A stretch of 5,961 bases of DNA from JACDCY01 sp964350145. Lineage in GTDB: Bacteria; Gemmatimonadota; Gemmatimonadetes; Gemmatimonadales; Gemmatimonadaceae. Below, in pieces: positions 4,713 through 5,961 of the stretch. The first letter of the stretch is position 1; each line of letters opens with the position of its first letter. The stretch lies in assembly GCA_964350145.1 (NCBI GenBank), contig CAYGJL010000070.1, forward strand, positions 1 through 5,961, read 5' to 3'. A program made the translations under genes and the position numbers. The notes under the pieces were generated by a model that was given only the letters and a program-made list of their open reading frames with translations, was not told the DNA's origin and did no database searches.

Positions 4713-5961
4713 TTATACACGCGGATCGTCGATTCCGAGCCGCTTCATCCGGCGATAGAGGTTGGGACGATCGGTGCTCAGCCGCCGCGCCGCGTCGGCC
4801 ACGTTCCACCTCGCCTCGTCCAGCGCCCGCACGATCAGGCGACGCTCGTAGTCGTCGAGCGCCTCGGCGAGCGGCAGGCTCACGGATGGAAGCGTCTCCG
4901 ATATCGCGCCGTCACCGGATTGTGTCAGGACCGCGGCCATGTGCGCGCGCGTGAGCTCTTCGCCGGGATGCAGAATTCCCATTCGCTCTACGATGTTCGC
5001 CAGCTCGCGCACGTTGCCCGGCCACGAGTACTCCACCACCGCGGCGAGCGCGTCGGCGCTCCACCGCACCCGCGGACGTCCGGTCTTCGCGTGGTGCAGG
5101 TCCGCGAAGTACTTCGCCAGCTCCACCGCGTCGCCGTCGCGCTCGCGCAGCGGCGGAAGCGTCAGCGGAATCACGTTGAGGCGGAAGTACAGGTCCTCGC
5201 GGAAGACTCCCTCCGTGACCCCTTTCGCCAGATCGTGATTGGTTGCGGAGATGATCCGGACGTCCACGTTCACGGGCTTGCTCCCGCCGACGCGCTGGAT
5301 CTCCTTCGCTTCGATGGCGCGCAATAGCTTGGCCTGGGCCTCGGGCCCGAGATCGCCGATCTCATCGAGGAAGAGAGTTCCGCCGTGCGCCAGCTCGAAC
5401 CGGCCGATCCTCGTCTGCGTCGCGCCGGTGAACGCGCCGCGCTCGTGGCCGAACATCTCGCTCTCCACGAGATCCCGCGGAATGGCGGCGCAGTTCACGC
5501 GGATGAACGCGCGGTCGCGGCGCTTGCTGGCGTCGTGGATCGCGGCCGCGACGAGCTCCTTGCCGGTGCCGGACTCGCCAGTGATCAGGACGCGCGAGTC
5601 CGTCGGCGCCACCCGCTCGATCAGAGCGCGCACGCCCTCCATTTGCGGACTGCTTCCGACCATGCGGCCGCCGATGCCGAGCTCTTCCCTGAGCGCGCGC
5701 GCGGCCAGCTTGGTCCGGCGCAGCTCGGCGGCCGCCGCGGCGGTAAGCAAGACGCTTTCCGGCGTCAGCGGCTTCTCGAGAAAATTGAACGCCCCGAGTC
5801 TCGTCGCGCGCACCGCGTCGCCGAGTCCGGCGCGGCCGCTCATCATGACGACCGGAATGTCCGGGTGAGTCTCGCGCAGCTTCGTGAGCGTGGCCATACC
5901 GTCGAGCGCGCCGGGCATGAGCAGGTCGAGCAGTACCACGTCGGGCTCTTCCTGACCAGCC
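4713..5961 (-). CDS. Sigma-54-dependent NtrC/NtrX-class response regulator (5' partial)
   Basis: Two-component transcription activator that remodels sigma-54 RNA polymerase using ATP once its receiver domain is phosphorylated. The frame is open to the right edge, where codons read AGQEEPD then VVLLDLLMPG. The GTG at 5939 is therefore internal and about 40-50 receiver residues are missing. Counting from that GTG, the phospho-acceptor is D5 (LLDLLMP), with switch Ser S34 (MMSG) and Lys K57 (EKP). The AAA+ domain has Walker A GESGTGKE (121-128), the sigma-54-contacting GAFTGA (168-173), Walker B GTLFLDE (187-193) and sensor I SATN (231-234). FREDLYFRLN (247-255) carries the arginine fingers, and sensor II is WPGNVREL (306-313). 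A Fis-type helix-turn-helix closes the protein (about 378-403, ending NLYRRMKRLGI). This intact set means a full activator. The NLYRRMK ending and the DUF4390-like neighbour favour NtrX over NtrC. The cognate histidine kinase is not visible and may lie just outside the window. Confidence 0.94.
   Translation of the reverse strand, partial: AGQEEPDVVLLDLLMPGALDGMATLTKLRETHPDIPVVMMSGRAGLGDAVRATRLGAFNFLEKPLTPESVLLTAAAAAELRRTKLAARALREELGIGGRMVGSSPQMEGVRALIERVAPTDSRVLITGESGTGKELVAAAIHDASKRRDRAFIRVNCAAIPRDLVESEMFGHERGAFTGATQTRIGRFELAHGGTLFLDEIGDLGPEAQAKLLRAIEAKEIQRVGGSKPVNVDVRIISATNHDLAKGVTEGVFREDLYFRLNVIPLTLPPLRERDGDAVELAKYFADLHHAKTGRPRVRWSADALAAVVEYSWPGNVRELANIVERMGILHPGEELTRAHMAAVLTQSGDGAISETLPSVSLPLAEALDDYERRLIVRALDEARWNVADAARRLSTDRPNLYRRMKRLGIDDPRV

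Noticed and set aside
3812..4954. Long open frame on the + strand (380 residues) opposite the barrel gene
   Set aside because: It is Arg/Ala/Pro-rich with no recognisable domain, runs antisense to a gene with signal peptide and Omp85 motifs, and is explained by high GC keeping antisense frames open.
5937..5939. GTG as the start of the response regulator
   Set aside because: It falls in the middle of the receiver domain, five codons before the phospho-acceptor Asp, and the frame stays open to the window edge with receiver-like residues.
2667..5961. Sigma-54 (-24/-12) promoters driven by the regulator
   Set aside because: TGGCAC occurrences (for example near 951 and 2026) and reverse-strand GTGCCA sites lack the matching TTGC element at the required spacing. 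No convincing site was found in the window.

Overview
The window is GC-rich, densely coding bacterial chromosome, with six protein genes and almost no spare DNA. The longest gap between genes is under 60 bp. Signal peptides plus an Omp85-type outer-membrane barrel show a diderm (Gram-negative-type) cell. Gene content and protein style fit a high-GC lineage such as Gemmatimonadota, but this is an impression from protein wording and not a proven assignment. No rRNA, tRNA, insertion sequence, prophage gene or CRISPR array is visible.

The left half (1-2608) runs on the + strand. It holds the 3' part of an amidohydrolase of the nucleoside/aminohydrolase deaminase type (start outside the window), then a complete branched-chain amino-acid aminotransferase (ilvE) 16 bp later, then a small stand-alone HNH endonuclease 37 bp further on behind a strong Shine-Dalgarno sequence. 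The first two look co-transcribed. The HNH gene may have its own weak promoter.

The right half (2667-5961) runs on the - strand, and its genes are tightly packed and probably one operon. In transcription order it has a sigma-54-dependent NtrC/NtrX-class response regulator (its N-terminus lies beyond the right edge), an Omp85-superfamily outer-membrane barrel that appears to lack POTRA domains, and a secreted DUF4390-like protein. A DUF4390 gene is known beside ntrY-ntrX in many betaproteobacteria. Here an outer-membrane barrel sits between the regulator and the DUF4390-like gene, which suggests an envelope-related signalling or biogenesis locus.

The two halves converge on a 56-bp tract of eight 7-bp repeats (GTGACTA) at 2614-2669. 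It fills the space between the two stop codons, provides stop codons in all six frames, and itself supplies the stop codon of the DUF4390-like gene. The two items most worth a second look are this tract and the regulator / POTRA-less barrel / DUF4390 operon. The rest is ordinary metabolism and housekeeping.
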